The notes under the pieces: generated by a model
Databases searched by the model: none
What the model was told of the DNA's origin: nothing
What the model saw: the letters and a program-made list of their open reading frames with translations, nothing else
Part shown: positions 1 to 7,905 of the stretch, in pieces
Numbering within the stretch: the stretch's first letter is position 1
Layout of the letters: every line of letters begins with the position of its first letter
DNA from: Streptomyces sp. NBC_01268
Lineage (GTDB): Bacteria; Actinomycetota; Actinomycetes; Streptomycetales; Streptomycetaceae
Direction: 5' to 3'
NCBI RefSeq assembly: GCF_036240795.1
Contig: NZ_CP108454.1
Location: forward strand, 5,764,001-5,828,000
DNA length: 64,000 nucleotides
Translations under genes and position numbers: made by a program

Positions 1-1113
1 CTCGGCGGCTTCGCGATCAAGGCCGCCCTCGACCGCGCCGGCATCGGCGGCGACCAGGTGCAGTACGTGATCATGGGCCAGGTGCTCCAGGCGGGCGCCG
101 GCCAGATCCCCGCCCGCCAGGCCGCCGTCAAGGCCGGCATCCCGATGAACGTCCCGGCCCTCACCATCAACAAGGTGTGTCTCTCCGGTCTCGACGCCAT
201 CGCGCTCGCCGACCAGCTGATCCGCGCGGGCGAGTTCGACATCGTCGTCGCCGGCGGCCAGGAGTCCATGACCAACGCCCCGCACCTGCTGCCCAAGTCG
301 CGCGAGGGCTACAAGTACGGCGCCATCGAGATGCTCGACGCCATGGCGTACGACGGTCTGACCGACGCCTTCGAGAACATCGCCATGGGCGAGTCGACCG
401 AGAAGCACAACACCCGTCTGGGCATCCCGCGCGACGTCCAGGACGAGATCGCCGCCCTCTCGCACCAGCGCGCCGCCGCCGCCCAGAAGAACGGCGTCTT
501 CGAGGCCGAGATCACCCCGGTCGAGATCCCGCAGCGCAAGGGCGAGCCGGTCGTCTTCTCCCAGGACGAGGGCATCCGCGCCGAGACCACCGCCGAGTCC
601 CTCGGCAAGCTGCGCCCCGCCTTCGCCAAGGACGGCACCATCACCGCCGGCACCTCCTCGCAGATCTCCGACGGCGCCGCCGCCGTGGTCGTCATGAGCA
701 AGGCCAAGGCCGAGGAGCTGGGCCTGGAGTGGATCGCCGAGATCGGCGCCCACGGCAACGTGGCCGGCCCGGACAACTCGCTCCAGTCGCAGCCGTCCAA
801 CGCGATCCTGCACGCCCTGAAGAAGGAGGGCCTGGAGGTCGCCGACCTGGACCTCATCGAGATCAACGAGGCCTTCGCCGCGGTCGCCCACCAGTCAATG
901 AAGGACCTCGGCGTTACCCCGGAAAAGGTGAACGTCAACGGCGGCGCCATCGCGCTCGGCCACCCCATCGGCATGTCCGGCGCCCGCGTGGTGCTGCACC
1001 TGGCCCTGGAGCTCAAGCGCCGCGGCGGCGGCGTCGGCGCGGCCGCGCTGTGCGGCGGCGGCGGCCAGGGCGACGCCCTGATCGTGCGCGTCCCCGGCGT
1101 TTCCGGCAAGTAA
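1..1113 (+). CDS. acetyl-CoA C-acetyltransferase (thiolase), 5' end outside window
   Basis: Thiolase that condenses two acetyl-CoA to acetoacetyl-CoA or runs the reverse cleavage, in the cytosol. The frame is open from base 1, so the N-terminus lies outside the window; about 370 residues are visible of the usual 390-400. The nucleophilic Cys is in [10 protein letters not shown] (codon 178-180), the catalytic His in [10 protein letters not shown] (from 958), and the second Cys in [11 protein letters not shown] near the C-terminus, so the active site is complete. meaB starts 25 bp downstream and is probably co-transcribed, which points to short-chain acyl-CoA metabolism. Acetoacetyl-CoA versus longer beta-ketoacyl specificity cannot be read from the sequence. 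Confidence 0.95.
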   Translation, partial: LGGFAIKAALDRAGIGGDQVQYVIMGQVLQAGAGQIPARQAAVKAGIPMNVPALTINKVCLSGLDAIALADQLIRAGEFDIVVAGGQESMTNAPHLLPKSREGYKYGAIEMLDAMAYDGLTDAFENIAMGESTEKHNTRLGIPRDVQDEIAALSHQRAAAAQKNGVFEAEITPVEIPQRKGEPVVFSQDEGIRAETTAESLGKLRPAFAKDGTITAGTSSQISDGAAAVVVMSKAKAEELGLEWIAEIGAHGNVAGPDNSLQSQPSNAILHALKKEGLEVADLDLIEINEAFAAVAHQSMKDLGVTPEKVNVNGGAIALGHPIGMSGARVVLHLALELKRRGGGVGAAALCGGGGQGDALIVRVPGVSGK

Positions 1114-1138
1114 GTCACCCACGCAAGGAGCACCGCTG

Positions 1139-2095
1139 ATGGTGGACGTCCCCGCTCTGGTCGCCCAGGCACGGGAGGGCCGGCCGCGTGCCGTGGCCCG
1201 GCTGATCTCGCTCGTGGAGGGGGCGTCCCCGCAGCTGCGCGAGGTCATGGCGGCGCTCGCGCCGCTCACCGGCAACGCGTACGTGGTGGGCCTCACCGGC
1301 TCGCCCGGCGTCGGCAAGTCGACCTCGACCTCGGCGCTGGTCAGCGCGTACCGCCGGGCGGGCAGGCGGGTCGGCGTCCTCGCCGTCGACCCCTCCTCGC
1401 CGTTCAGCGGCGGCGCGCTCCTCGGCGACCGGGTGCGGATGTCGGAACACGCCTCCGACCCGGGCGTCTACATCCGCTCCATGGCCACCCGCGGGCACCT
1501 GGGCGGCCTCGCCTGGTCCGCCCCGCAGGCCATCCGGGTCCTGGACGCGGCCGGCTGCGACGTGATCCTCGTGGAGACCGTCGGCGTCGGCCAGTCGGAG
1601 GTGGAGATCGCCTCCCAGGCCGACACCTCCGTGGTGCTGCTCGCCCCGGGCATGGGCGACGGCATCCAGGCCGCCAAGGCGGGCATCCTGGAGATCGGCG
1701 ACGTCTACGTGGTCAACAAGGCCGACCGGGACGGCGCCGACGCCACCGCCCGCGAGCTCAACCACATGCTGGGCCTGGGCGAGGCCCGCGCGGCCGGTGA
1801 CTGGCGCCCGCCGATCGTCAAGACGGTCGCCGCGCGGGGCGAGGGCATCGACGAGGTCGTGGAGGCGCTGGAGAAGCACCGCGCCTGGATGGAGGAGCAC
1901 GGCGTCCTGGCCGAGCGCCGCCGGGCCCGCGCGGCCCGCGAGGTCGAGACCATCACCATCACGGCGCTGCGCGAGCGGATCGGCGACCTGCACGGCGACC
2001 GGCGCCTGGACGCCCTCGCCGAGCGCATCGCGGCCGGCGAGCTCGACCCCTACGCGGCCTCCGACGAGCTCATCGCGAGCCTGACGGGGCACTGA
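1139..2095 (+). CDS. meaB: methylmalonyl-CoA mutase-associated GTPase MeaB
   Basis: G3E-family P-loop GTPase (318 aa) that chaperones adenosylcobalamin-dependent acyl-CoA mutases: it gates cofactor loading and helps remove damaged cofactor. Visible are the P-loop GSPGVGKS (residues 54-61), the conserved ETVGVGQSEVEI segment, and the base-recognition motif NKAD (residues 193-196). The ATG is preceded by AAGGAG at 1125-1130. It follows the thiolase by 25 bp and ends at a strong hairpin. Its likely client in this window is IcmA at 16.3 kb, although methylmalonyl-CoA mutase elsewhere in the genome is equally possible. Older annotations call this family LAO/AO transport ATPase (ArgK), now regarded as wrong. 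Confidence 0.93.
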   Translation: MVDVPALVAQAREGRPRAVARLISLVEGASPQLREVMAALAPLTGNAYVVGLTGSPGVGKSTSTSALVSAYRRAGRRVGVLAVDPSSPFSGGALLGDRVRMSEHASDPGVYIRSMATRGHLGGLAWSAPQAIRVLDAAGCDVILVETVGVGQSEVEIASQADTSVVLLAPGMGDGIQAAKAGILEIGDVYVVNKADRDGADATARELNHMLGLGEARAAGDWRPPIVKTVAARGEGIDEVVEALEKHRAWMEEHGVLAERRRARAAREVETITITALRERIGDLHGDRRLDALAERIAAGELDPYAASDELIASLTGH

Positions 2096-2113
2096 GCACG
2101 CCCCTGAGCCACC

Positions 2114-2153
2114 GGAAGGGCCCGGCACCTGTCACCAGGTGCCGGGCCCTTCC
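2114..2153. terminator. bidirectional terminator between meaB and marR
   Basis: A perfect 17-bp stem (2114-2130 with 2137-2153) closes a 6-nt loop (GTCACC) and sits between the convergent meaB and marR genes. There is no T-tract on either side, as is usual in Streptomyces. It probably serves both transcripts. Confidence 0.85.
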
Positions 2154-2170
2154 CGTCCGCGTACGCGGTC

Positions 2171-2647
2171 CTACGGCTTGCCCCTCCGCCCGCGCAGCTG
2201 CTCGGCGACGGGCTTGAGCGACTCGTGGAGGTCGGTCAGCGCCGCGGAGCTCAGCAGGTCGATGAAGTGCTTGCGCACGGACTCCACGTGGTGCGGCGCG
2301 ACCTTGCGCATGGTCTCCATGCCGTGGTCGGTGAGCACCGCGTACAGGCCGCGCCGGTCCGACTCGCAGTTCTCGCGGCGCACCAGCCCGGCGTTCTCCA
2401 TCCGGGTGATCTGGTGCGAGAGCCGGCTCTTGGACTGGAGCGTCGCCGCGGCCAGATCGCTCATCCGCAGGCGCCGGTCCGCCGACTCGGACAGATTCAC
2501 CAGAATCTCGTAGTCGTTGTTGGTCAGGCCGAAGGGCTGGAGGTCCTTCTCCATCTGGTACGTCAGCATCCTGTTGACGTCGAGGTAGGTGCGCCAGGCG
2601 CACTGCTCGGCATCGGTGAGCCAGGGGGTGGCCGTCTCGGTCTCCAT
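2171..2647 (-). CDS. MarR-family transcriptional regulator
   Basis: 158-aa MarR-type winged-helix regulator acting as a DNA-binding dimer. The core shows an N-terminal dimerisation helix, LTNNDYEILVNLSES, then the recognition region LAAATLQSKSRLSHQITRME and the wing (AGLVRRENCESDRRG). The usual length of the family is 140-170. It is convergent with meaB and its ATG coincides with the predicted transcription start (see the promoter entry), so the message may be leaderless. The palindrome in its own promoter suggests autorepression. The inducing ligand cannot be inferred; a Cys lies in the wing (RRENCESDRRG), but one Cys is not proof of redox sensing. Confidence 0.9.
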   Translation of the reverse strand: METETATPWLTDAEQCAWRTYLDVNRMLTYQMEKDLQPFGLTNNDYEILVNLSESADRRLRMSDLAAATLQSKSRLSHQITRMENAGLVRRENCESDRRGLYAVLTDHGMETMRKVAPHHVESVRKHFIDLLSSAALTDLHESLKPVAEQLRGRRGKP

Positions 2648-2653
2648 ATATGG

Positions 2654-2683
2654 ATTCTACCTAAGAAGTTGAAAACTTGACGA
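2654..2683 (-). promoter_or_regulatory. marR promoter with spacer palindrome
   Basis: On the minus strand: -35 TCGTCA (2683-2678), 18-bp spacer, -10 TAGAAT (2659-2654). The predicted +1 is 2647, the A of the ATG. The palindrome AAGTT-GAA-AACTT (2666-2678) lies inside the spacer, a typical place for MarR autorepression. Promoter elements were matched by eye. Confidence 0.55.
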
Positions 2684-2779
2684 AATGGGAAGGTGTGACG
2701 CCGGGCACCCGGACCCGGCCCCCGAGCCCCGGTCGACGGGCGCAGACGTTCGAGGACGTCACACTCCGCAGACTACCGC

Positions 2780-3580
2780 TCACAGGCCGAAGCGACGCTG
2801 GAGGTCTCCGAGCTGTCCGGGAAGGCGCGGTACCTGGCCGAGCGGGCCCTGGCCGGAACCGGGTGCCCCGTGGGTGCCCGGCACGCCCGGCTGGGCGCCC
2901 GGCTCGCCGATGGCGCGCTCCGGCATGAGCAGCTCCGTCGACTGGAGCAGCACCGTGCCCGCGCCGACGAACTCGAACTGGTGCTCCTCGCCCGAGGTGC
3001 CGCCGAGGCCCGTCAGGGCCCGGACGCCGCCCATCACGCCCGTCATGTAGCCGTGGTCGTAATGGTGGCAGGGGGAGGGGCAGTCGGCCCAGCCGACCAG
3101 GGCCTGCGGGTCGACCCGGAGCGGGGGCTCCATGAAGACCACCGGGCCGTTGGAGGCGGCGACGAACTTGCCGGTGCCGATGAGGGTGACGAAGCCCGGC
3201 ACGATCGACTGCTTGAGGGCCAGCGTCGGCTGGTAGGCGAGCAGGTTGCCCGATCGGATCGTCAGGTTGCCCTCGTCGAGGTCGAACGAGTTCACGTCGA
3301 AGGCCCGGTCGGCGAGGAGCATCTTGCCGCTGCCCTCGGCCACCACCCAGTCGCCGGCGTGCAGCGGCGAGTGGAAGGAGGTGCGGACCAGGCGGTCGAG
3401 CCGGCCGTGGCCGATGCCGTTGAACTCGATGCGCCCGTAGTAGGCGATCATCTTGCCCTTCTGCAGGAACCACTGGGAGCCCTTGAGCTCCACGCAGAAG
3501 GTGTACGCGTTGACGTTGTCGTCGGAGGGGAGGGAGTGCGGGTCGAGGGCGACGGGCCCTCCGGACGAAAGGGTGCTCAC
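2780..3580 (-). CDS. AIM24 family protein (third gene of AIM24 operon)
   Basis: 266-aa member of the AIM24 (former DUF124) family, a beta-rich fold of unclear function named after a yeast mitochondrial inner-membrane protein. Family features are FCVELKGSQWFLQKGKMIAYYGRIEF near the N-terminus and the repeated aromatic/Gly pattern of the fold. No signal peptide or membrane span is seen, so it is probably cytosolic. About 40 extra C-terminal residues form a Gly/Pro-rich tail (GEPGAQPGVPGTHGAPG) absent from its two upstream paralogues. The GTG start overlaps the preceding gene by 4 bp (GTGA), so it is translationally coupled. The biochemical role is unknown. Confidence 0.88.
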   Translation of the reverse strand: MSTLSSGGPVALDPHSLPSDDNVNAYTFCVELKGSQWFLQKGKMIAYYGRIEFNGIGHGRLDRLVRTSFHSPLHAGDWVVAEGSGKMLLADRAFDVNSFDLDEGNLTIRSGNLLAYQPTLALKQSIVPGFVTLIGTGKFVAASNGPVVFMEPPLRVDPQALVGWADCPSPCHHYDHGYMTGVMGGVRALTGLGGTSGEEHQFEFVGAGTVLLQSTELLMPERAIGEPGAQPGVPGTHGAPGSGQGPLGQVPRLPGQLGDLQRRFGL

Positions 3581-4227
3581 AGCTTCTCCTCCGAGGCCTG
3601 TACGTACACCGCGCCGCTCCCGCTCAGCTCCAGCTGGAACGCCTCGCCCGAACCGCGGCCGACCATGTCGCGCCAGCCCAGCGCGGTGGACAGCTTGTTG
3701 CGGACGTCGCCGTGGTGGGCGACGTAGGCCTGCGGGTCCACGTGGACCGGGCGGCCGGGGGTGATGGGGAGTTCGATGACGCCGCCGTGGGCCATGACGG
3801 CGACCGCGCCGTGGCCGCGCAGGGTGGTGGTGAACAGGCCCTGGCCGGAGACCTGGCCGCGGACCATGCCCATGACGCCGCCCTGGGAGCCCAGGAACAT
3901 CGTGCCCTGCTCCAGCGTGCCGTCGAAGGCGAGGAGCCGGTCGGCCTCGACGTACAGGGTGTCGCCGGTGAGGCCGATGACCTGGATGTGGTGGCCGCCG
4001 TGGCCGAACATCACGGTGCCGTTGCCCTCGACGGTCATCAGGGGGGTCGCCTCGCCGGCCACCCGGCGGCCGATCATCGACATCAGACCGCCCTGGCCGC
4101 CGGCGATGTTCGGCGTGAAAGTGACGTCGCCGCGGTACGCGAGCATCGCGCCGCGCTGGCTGAAGAGCCGCTGGCCCGGGATCACCGTGGCCTCGACCAT
4201 CTTGGAGTTGATCTCGCGGAAGGGCAT
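3577..4227 (-). CDS. AIM24 family protein (second gene of AIM24 operon)
   Basis: 216-aa AIM24 family protein, close to the family's usual length. The pattern PGQRLFSQRGAMLAYRGDV near the start and GSGEAFQLELSGSGAVYVQ near the end recur in the other two members, marking them as tandem paralogues. Its ATG shares one base with the upstream gene's stop (TGATG) and its stop overlaps the next start by 4 bp, so the three are tightly coupled and were probably made by duplication. No catalytic residues, signal peptide or membrane segment can be pointed to; function unknown. Confidence 0.88.
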   Translation of the reverse strand: MPFREINSKMVEATVIPGQRLFSQRGAMLAYRGDVTFTPNIAGGQGGLMSMIGRRVAGEATPLMTVEGNGTVMFGHGGHHIQVIGLTGDTLYVEADRLLAFDGTLEQGTMFLGSQGGVMGMVRGQVSGQGLFTTTLRGHGAVAVMAHGGVIELPITPGRPVHVDPQAYVAHHGDVRNKLSTALGWRDMVGRGSGEAFQLELSGSGAVYVQASEEKL

Positions 4228-4865
4228 CAGACGTCGCCCCCGATCGTGTTGCGCTCGCTGGGCTGCACGTAGACGAGGCCGTCGCCCTCGAAGCGGATCT
4301 GGAAGGCCTCGCCGCCGCCCTCGCCCATGAAGGTGCGGAAGGTCACACCCGACTGGAAGTGCTGCTGGAGGTTGCCCTGGTGGGCGATGTACGCGCCGGG
4401 GTCGACGTTCAGCGGGTACTGCGGGGTGACCCGGAGCACGACCGCGGGGCCGTCGGACATGATCGCGGCCTGGCCGGTGCCCTCGACGGTCGTCGTGAAC
4501 AGGCCGTTGCCGGTCGCCCCGCCGCGCAGGCCGGTGAAGGTGGTCCCGGTGCGCAGGCCGGCGTCGGCGCAGAGCAGGTTGCTGGACTCGACGTACAGCT
4601 TGTCGCCGTGCAGCTGCACGAGGTTGATCTCGGAGGCGCGGTCGGCGAACCAGCAGGTGCCCTGCCCGCGGACCTCCATCACCTCCATCTGCTCGCCGGT
4701 GAGCCGGCGGGTCACCATGCCGCGCAGGCCCTCACCGCCGCCGGACATCTTCTTGAACGCCATCTGGCCGTCATAGGCGACCATCGAGCCGTTCTTCGCC
4801 TTCACGGCGTCGCCGGTCATGGACACGGCGAGCACTTTGCTGCCTTGGAGTCGGAACGTTGCCAC
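4227..4865 (-). CDS. AIM24 family protein (first gene of AIM24 operon)
   Basis: 212-aa AIM24 family protein beginning MATFRLQGSKVLAVSMTGD from a GTG. It carries the family segments VKAKNGSMVAYDGQMAFKK and GGGEAFQIRFEGDGLVYVQPS. It opens the operon that runs down to 2780 and is divergent from the DUF3817 gene at 4974, with 108 bp between them holding an inverted repeat. Three tandem copies suggest a hetero-oligomer, but that is inference. Function unknown. Confidence 0.88.
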   Translation of the reverse strand: MATFRLQGSKVLAVSMTGDAVKAKNGSMVAYDGQMAFKKMSGGGEGLRGMVTRRLTGEQMEVMEVRGQGTCWFADRASEINLVQLHGDKLYVESSNLLCADAGLRTGTTFTGLRGGATGNGLFTTTVEGTGQAAIMSDGPAVVLRVTPQYPLNVDPGAYIAHQGNLQQHFQSGVTFRTFMGEGGGEAFQIRFEGDGLVYVQPSERNTIGGDV

Positions 4866-4913
4866 GGGGGTGAAGGTACTTGCCCCCCGCCTAAAGGGAC
4901 AGCAAAGTCCCCG

Positions 4914-4949
4914 TGCACAATGGGACGGCCCTTGTGCATCCGTTCACAA
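4914..4949. promoter_or_regulatory. inverted repeat in AIM24/DUF3817 divergent intergenic region
   Basis: TGCACAA (4914-4920) and TTGTGCA (4932-4938) form a 25-bp inverted repeat with 7-bp arms; a further CACAA occurs at 4945-4949. It is the only clear dyad in the 108-bp divergent region and could be an operator shared by both promoters. No assignable regulator. Confidence 0.35.
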
Positions 4950-4973
4950 GATCGAACGAAGGTGACCCCTGCC

Positions 4974-5318
4974 GTGGACATCAAGACCGCCTCCTCCCTG
5001 CACCGGCTCCGGCTCGTCTCGGCGCCGGAAGCCGTGTCGTTCCTGCTGCTGCTCGTCTGCTCCGTGCTCAAGCGGACGACGGACTTCAACGCGGTGCCGG
5101 TGATGGGTGCGATCCACGGCATCCTCTTCGTCCTCTACGTGCTCTTCTGGCTGGACGCGTGGAACCGCACCAAGTGGAGCTTCGGCACGGCCGCGCTCTA
5201 CTTCGTCCTCTCCGTGCTCCCGCTCGGCGGCTTCTTCGCCGAGCGCAAGCTCAAGGCCGAGGCCGAGGCCGCCGTCATGGCCTCCCGCGCCCGCCGCGAG
5301 GGCGTGGTGAACGCGTGA
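4974..5318 (+). CDS. DUF3817 family small membrane protein
   Basis: 114-aa integral membrane protein of the actinobacterial DUF3817 family (function unknown). Three hydrophobic segments are visible: around residues 17-32 ([13 protein letters not shown]), 42-60 ([18 protein letters not shown]) and 70-88 ([15 protein letters not shown]), followed by the basic [12 protein letters not shown] tail. The GTG start is chosen because GAAGGTGA lies 8 bp upstream (4958-4965) and MDIKTASS fits the family N-terminus; longer readings upstream have no ribosome site. The stop overlaps the next gene by 4 bp. A second DUF3817 gene lies at 15.9 kb. Confidence 0.85.
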   Translation: MDIKTASSLHRLRLVSAPEAVSFLLLLVCSVLKRTTDFNAVPVMGAIHGILFVLYVLFWLDAWNRTKWSFGTAALYFVLSVLPLGGFFAERKLKAEAEAAVMASRARREGVVNA

Positions 5319-5608
5319 TCGTCGCCTTCTCCGTGACTCCCCTCGGTGTGGGGGAGGAGGTCGGCGAGTACGTCGCCGACGCCGTCCGGGTCGTCCGCGA
5401 GTCCGGCCTGCCGAACCGCACGGACGCCATGTTCACGTCGATCGAGGGCGAGTGGGACGAGGTGATGGACGTCGTGAAGCGCGCCGTCGCCGCGGTGGAG
5501 GCGCGGGCGCCGCGCGTCTCGGTCGTCCTGAAGGCGGACATCCGGCCCGGTGTCACCGACGGTCTGACCGCCAAGGTCGAGACGGTCGAGCGGCATCTCG
5601 GAGCCTGA
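5315..5608 (+). CDS. MTH1187-type thiamine-binding protein
   Basis: 97-aa MTH1187/YkoF-like small ferredoxin-fold protein (former DUF77) that binds thiamine-type ligands and usually forms tetramers. [24 protein letters not shown] is the family N-terminus, and [21 protein letters not shown] with [11 protein letters not shown] completes the fold. The GTG start overlaps the DUF3817 stop (GTGA), indicating coupling. The partner suggests a membrane-plus-soluble pair, perhaps for thiamine or a related heterocycle, but no thiamine gene or TPP riboswitch is nearby. Confidence 0.85.
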   Translation: MIVAFSVTPLGVGEEVGEYVADAVRVVRESGLPNRTDAMFTSIEGEWDEVMDVVKRAVAAVEARAPRVSVVLKADIRPGVTDGLTAKVETVERHLGA

Positions 5609-5632
5609 GGCCGCCCACCCGCGCACGTACGG

Positions 5633-5662
5633 AGCCCCCGATCCCGACCAGGGCCGGGGGCT
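5633..5662 (+). terminator. terminator after the thiamine-binding protein gene
   Basis: AGCCCCCG (5633-5640) pairs with CGGGGGCT (5655-5662) around a 14-nt loop that contains a further CCC/GGG pairing; TTC follows. It lies 24 bp after the stop. Confidence 0.7.
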
Positions 5663-5688
5663 TCGTCGTGTCCGCGTCCCGAACCGCC

Positions 5689-5738
5689 TTGAGCATGTGC
5701 TCAAAACTCGCTACTGTCCCCCTTGAGCGGTCGCTCAA
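5689..5738 (+). promoter_or_regulatory. promoter with two TetR-type operators
   Basis: Two 16-bp palindromes of one design, TTGAGCATGTGCTCAA (5689-5704) and TTGAGCGGTCGCTCAA (5723-5738), each have 7-bp arms and a 2-bp centre. Their starts are 34 bp apart. The first contains a -35 (TTGAGC, 5689-5694); a -10 (TACTGT, 5712-5717) lies 17 bp on, and the second palindrome covers the expected start. The operon's last gene encodes a TetR repressor, the obvious candidate to bind both. Confidence 0.65.
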
Positions 5739-5765
5739 AACGACGCTCGACAACGGGGAGGGGCC

Positions 5766-6488
5766 ATGGGGCTCTACGTCGAGGCGCGCGTGCGCACCGA
5801 CCTGGACACGCTCTGGGAGCGGACCCAGGATCCGGCGCAGCACCAGCGGTGGGATCTGCGGTTCACCGAGATCGCGTACCTGCCGGGCGCCGAGGGGGAG
5901 CCGCAGCGGTTCCGGTACGCCACCCGCGTGCTGCCCTTCCTGGCCGTCGCCGGCACCGGTGTCTCCGCGGGGGAGCGCCACCGGGCCGGCGGCGACCGGG
6001 TCTCCGCCCTCCGCTTCTCCTCGCCGCACCCGCTGTCCCCGCTCGCCGAGGGCAGCGGCTACTGGCGTTACGTGCCCGGGCGGGACGGCGTGCGCTTCCT
6101 GACCGGCTACGACTACCGGCCGCGCTGGGGACGGTTCGGACGCCTCGCCGACCGGCTGCTCTTCCGGCCTCTCATGGGGTGGGCCACCGCCTGGTCCTTC
6201 GACCGGCTGCGCCTGTGGTGCGAGCTCGGGGTGAGCCCGGAGCGGGCCCGCGCCCACTGGCTGTTCGAGACCGCCGCCCGGATCCTCCTCGTGGCCGTCC
6301 CCGTCACGGCGGGCTCCCTGTCACTCGGCGCGGTGTCGCTCGCCGCGGTGCCGGCGGCCGTCCTCGGGTCCCTCGCCGCCCTGCTCGTACCGCCGTCCCC
6401 GCGTACCCCGGCGGCCCGCCGCTGTCTGCGCGCCGCACCGTCCCGGAGCCGCGCGCCGCGTCTCCTCGCCACCCTGGAGGGGCCGTGA
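5766..6488 (+). CDS. SRPBCC-like protein with C-terminal hydrophobic region
   Basis: 240-aa protein. The first ~150 residues look like an SRPBCC (START-like) ligand-binding fold: VEARVRTDLDTLWERTQDPAQHQRWD is the typical opening, followed by alternating strands. Residues ~170-215 are strongly hydrophobic (ARILLVAVPVTAG to SLAALLVPP) and probably form one or two membrane spans, so the domain may be membrane-anchored. The ATG follows GGGGAGGGG. It is first in a three-gene operon with DUF4166 and TetR genes, each overlapping the next by 4 bp. The ligand is unknown; a lipid or polyketide is only a guess from the fold. Confidence 0.75.
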   Translation: MGLYVEARVRTDLDTLWERTQDPAQHQRWDLRFTEIAYLPGAEGEPQRFRYATRVLPFLAVAGTGVSAGERHRAGGDRVSALRFSSPHPLSPLAEGSGYWRYVPGRDGVRFLTGYDYRPRWGRFGRLADRLLFRPLMGWATAWSFDRLRLWCELGVSPERARAHWLFETAARILLVAVPVTAGSLSLGAVSLAAVPAAVLGSLAALLVPPSPRTPAARRCLRAAPSRSRAPRLLATLEGP

Positions 6489-7180
6489 GCTCGATCTTCC
6501 GCACCGCCATGGGGGAGGCCGCCTTCGGACGGCTCCACCCCGAGCTGCGGCGGCGCTTCTCCGTCGGGCTCGACAGCGGTGAACTGTGCGTCGGGCGGGG
6601 CGTCATGGAGCGCATCTGGCACGGCCGGGGCCTCGCCCGGCCGCTGATCCACCCGTTCCTCGCGCTCGGCGGCACCCGCAACATCCTGCTGCCGCGGACC
6701 GGGCGGGACGTCCCCTTCACCATCGAGAACGTGCCGTACCTCGACTCGTACGGACGCGAGACCGTCACCTTCGTGCGGACCTTCGCCCTGGCCGGCGGCC
6801 CGCGCCGCTTCGACGCCACGATGGTGCTCGGCCCCGGGCGCGGCAGCGTGCTCGACTACCTCGGCACCCATCAGCACCTCGCCAGCGAACTGCGCCTGTC
6901 CGCCGAGCCCGACGGCTCGCTGCTCATCCGCTCCGGCGAACACCGTTTCCGCGAGGGCCCGGTGGACCTGCGGGTGCCCGCACTCGTCGGCGGCGACGCC
7001 GAGGTGCGGGAGTCCTTCGACGAGCGCACCGGCCGCTTCCGCATCCGGGTCCGGGTCGTCAACCGGTACGTCGGGCCGCTGTTCGGCTACGACGGGTCGT
7101 TCGCGGCCGAGTACGCGCCGGTGCGCGAGCGCGGGGTGCGTCCGGGGCTGCGGCCGGTGCGCGAGGAGGTGCGGGCGTGA
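6485..7180 (+). CDS. DUF4166 domain-containing protein
   Basis: 231-aa protein resembling the DUF4166 family, a domain of unknown function often found beside, or fused to, NAD(P)-binding and SRPBCC proteins. FRTAMGEAAFGRLHPELRRRFS opens the domain and NRYVGPLFGYDGSFAAEY closes it. The GTG start overlaps the upstream stop (GTGA); in-frame sequence further upstream lies inside the SRPBCC gene. No signal peptide. Its consistent pairing with an SRPBCC protein suggests a shared lipid-like substrate, but no reaction can be named. Confidence 0.75.
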   Translation: MSSIFRTAMGEAAFGRLHPELRRRFSVGLDSGELCVGRGVMERIWHGRGLARPLIHPFLALGGTRNILLPRTGRDVPFTIENVPYLDSYGRETVTFVRTFALAGGPRRFDATMVLGPGRGSVLDYLGTHQHLASELRLSAEPDGSLLIRSGEHRFREGPVDLRVPALVGGDAEVRESFDERTGRFRIRVRVVNRYVGPLFGYDGSFAAEYAPVRERGVRPGLRPVREEVRA

Positions 7181-7815
7181 GCACCGAGGACACCCGGGAG
7201 CGGCTGCTCGACGGGGCGCTGCGCACGCTGATCGAGCAGGGCATCGCCAAGACCTCGGCGCGCGCGGTCGCCGCCACCGCCGGTGTCAACCAGGCGCTGA
7301 TCTTCTACCACTTCGGCTCGGTCGACGAACTCCTCTCCGCCGCTTGCCGCCGGGGCGCCGAGCAGCGGGTCGCCCGGCACCGCGAGCGGCTGCGCGCGGT
7401 GGGAAGCCTCTCCGAACTCCTGGCGTTCGGGCGGCAGATGCACGCCGAGGAGCGGTCGGCCGGACACGTCGCCGTGCTCGGGCAGCTGCTCGCCGGGGCG
7501 CAGACCCACCCGCGGCTCGCGCCCGCGACGGCCGCCGGGCTCGACCTGTGGATCGAGGAGATCGAGGGGGTGCTGCGCCGGGTGTTCGCCGGCGGTCCGG
7601 TCGACGGTCTGGTCGATCCGGCCGGGCTCGCCCGGGCCGTGGCCGCCTCCTTCGTGGGCATGGAGCTGTACGAGGGGGTCGACCCGGAGGGGGCCGGAGC
7701 CGCCCTCGACGCGCTCGAGCAGCTGGGCGGCCTGATGGCCGCGCTCGACGAGCTGGGCCCCGTCGCCCAGAAGGCCCTGCGCTACGCGTTGCGCCGTCGG
7801 AGTGACGTTCCGTAG
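7177..7815 (+). CDS. TetR-family regulator
   Basis: 212-aa TetR repressor. The N-terminal HTH is clear: TRERLLDGALRTLIEQGIAKTSARAVAATAGVNQALIFYHFGSVDELL (residues ~4-50). The rest is a helical ligand/dimer domain. The GTG start overlaps the DUF4166 stop by 4 bp, so it is the last gene of the operon it probably controls through the two TTGAGC palindromes at 5689-5738. The operators' similarity and placement around the promoter support autorepression; the inducer is unknown. Confidence 0.88.
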   Translation: MSTEDTRERLLDGALRTLIEQGIAKTSARAVAATAGVNQALIFYHFGSVDELLSAACRRGAEQRVARHRERLRAVGSLSELLAFGRQMHAEERSAGHVAVLGQLLAGAQTHPRLAPATAAGLDLWIEEIEGVLRRVFAGGPVDGLVDPAGLARAVAASFVGMELYEGVDPEGAGAALDALEQLGGLMAALDELGPVAQKALRYALRRRSDVP

Positions 7816-7905
7816 AAACCCTCGCTCGGCCGAATCCAGTCGACACGTCGATGAATGTCCCCTTTCGTGGGGCTATCGACTCGTTCGACGACAGCTGGAG
7901 GCACC

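Noticed and set aside
1139..2095. LAO/AO transport kinase (ArgK)
   Set aside because: Sequence is MeaB-type G3E GTPase; context is acyl-CoA metabolism rather than amino-acid transport.
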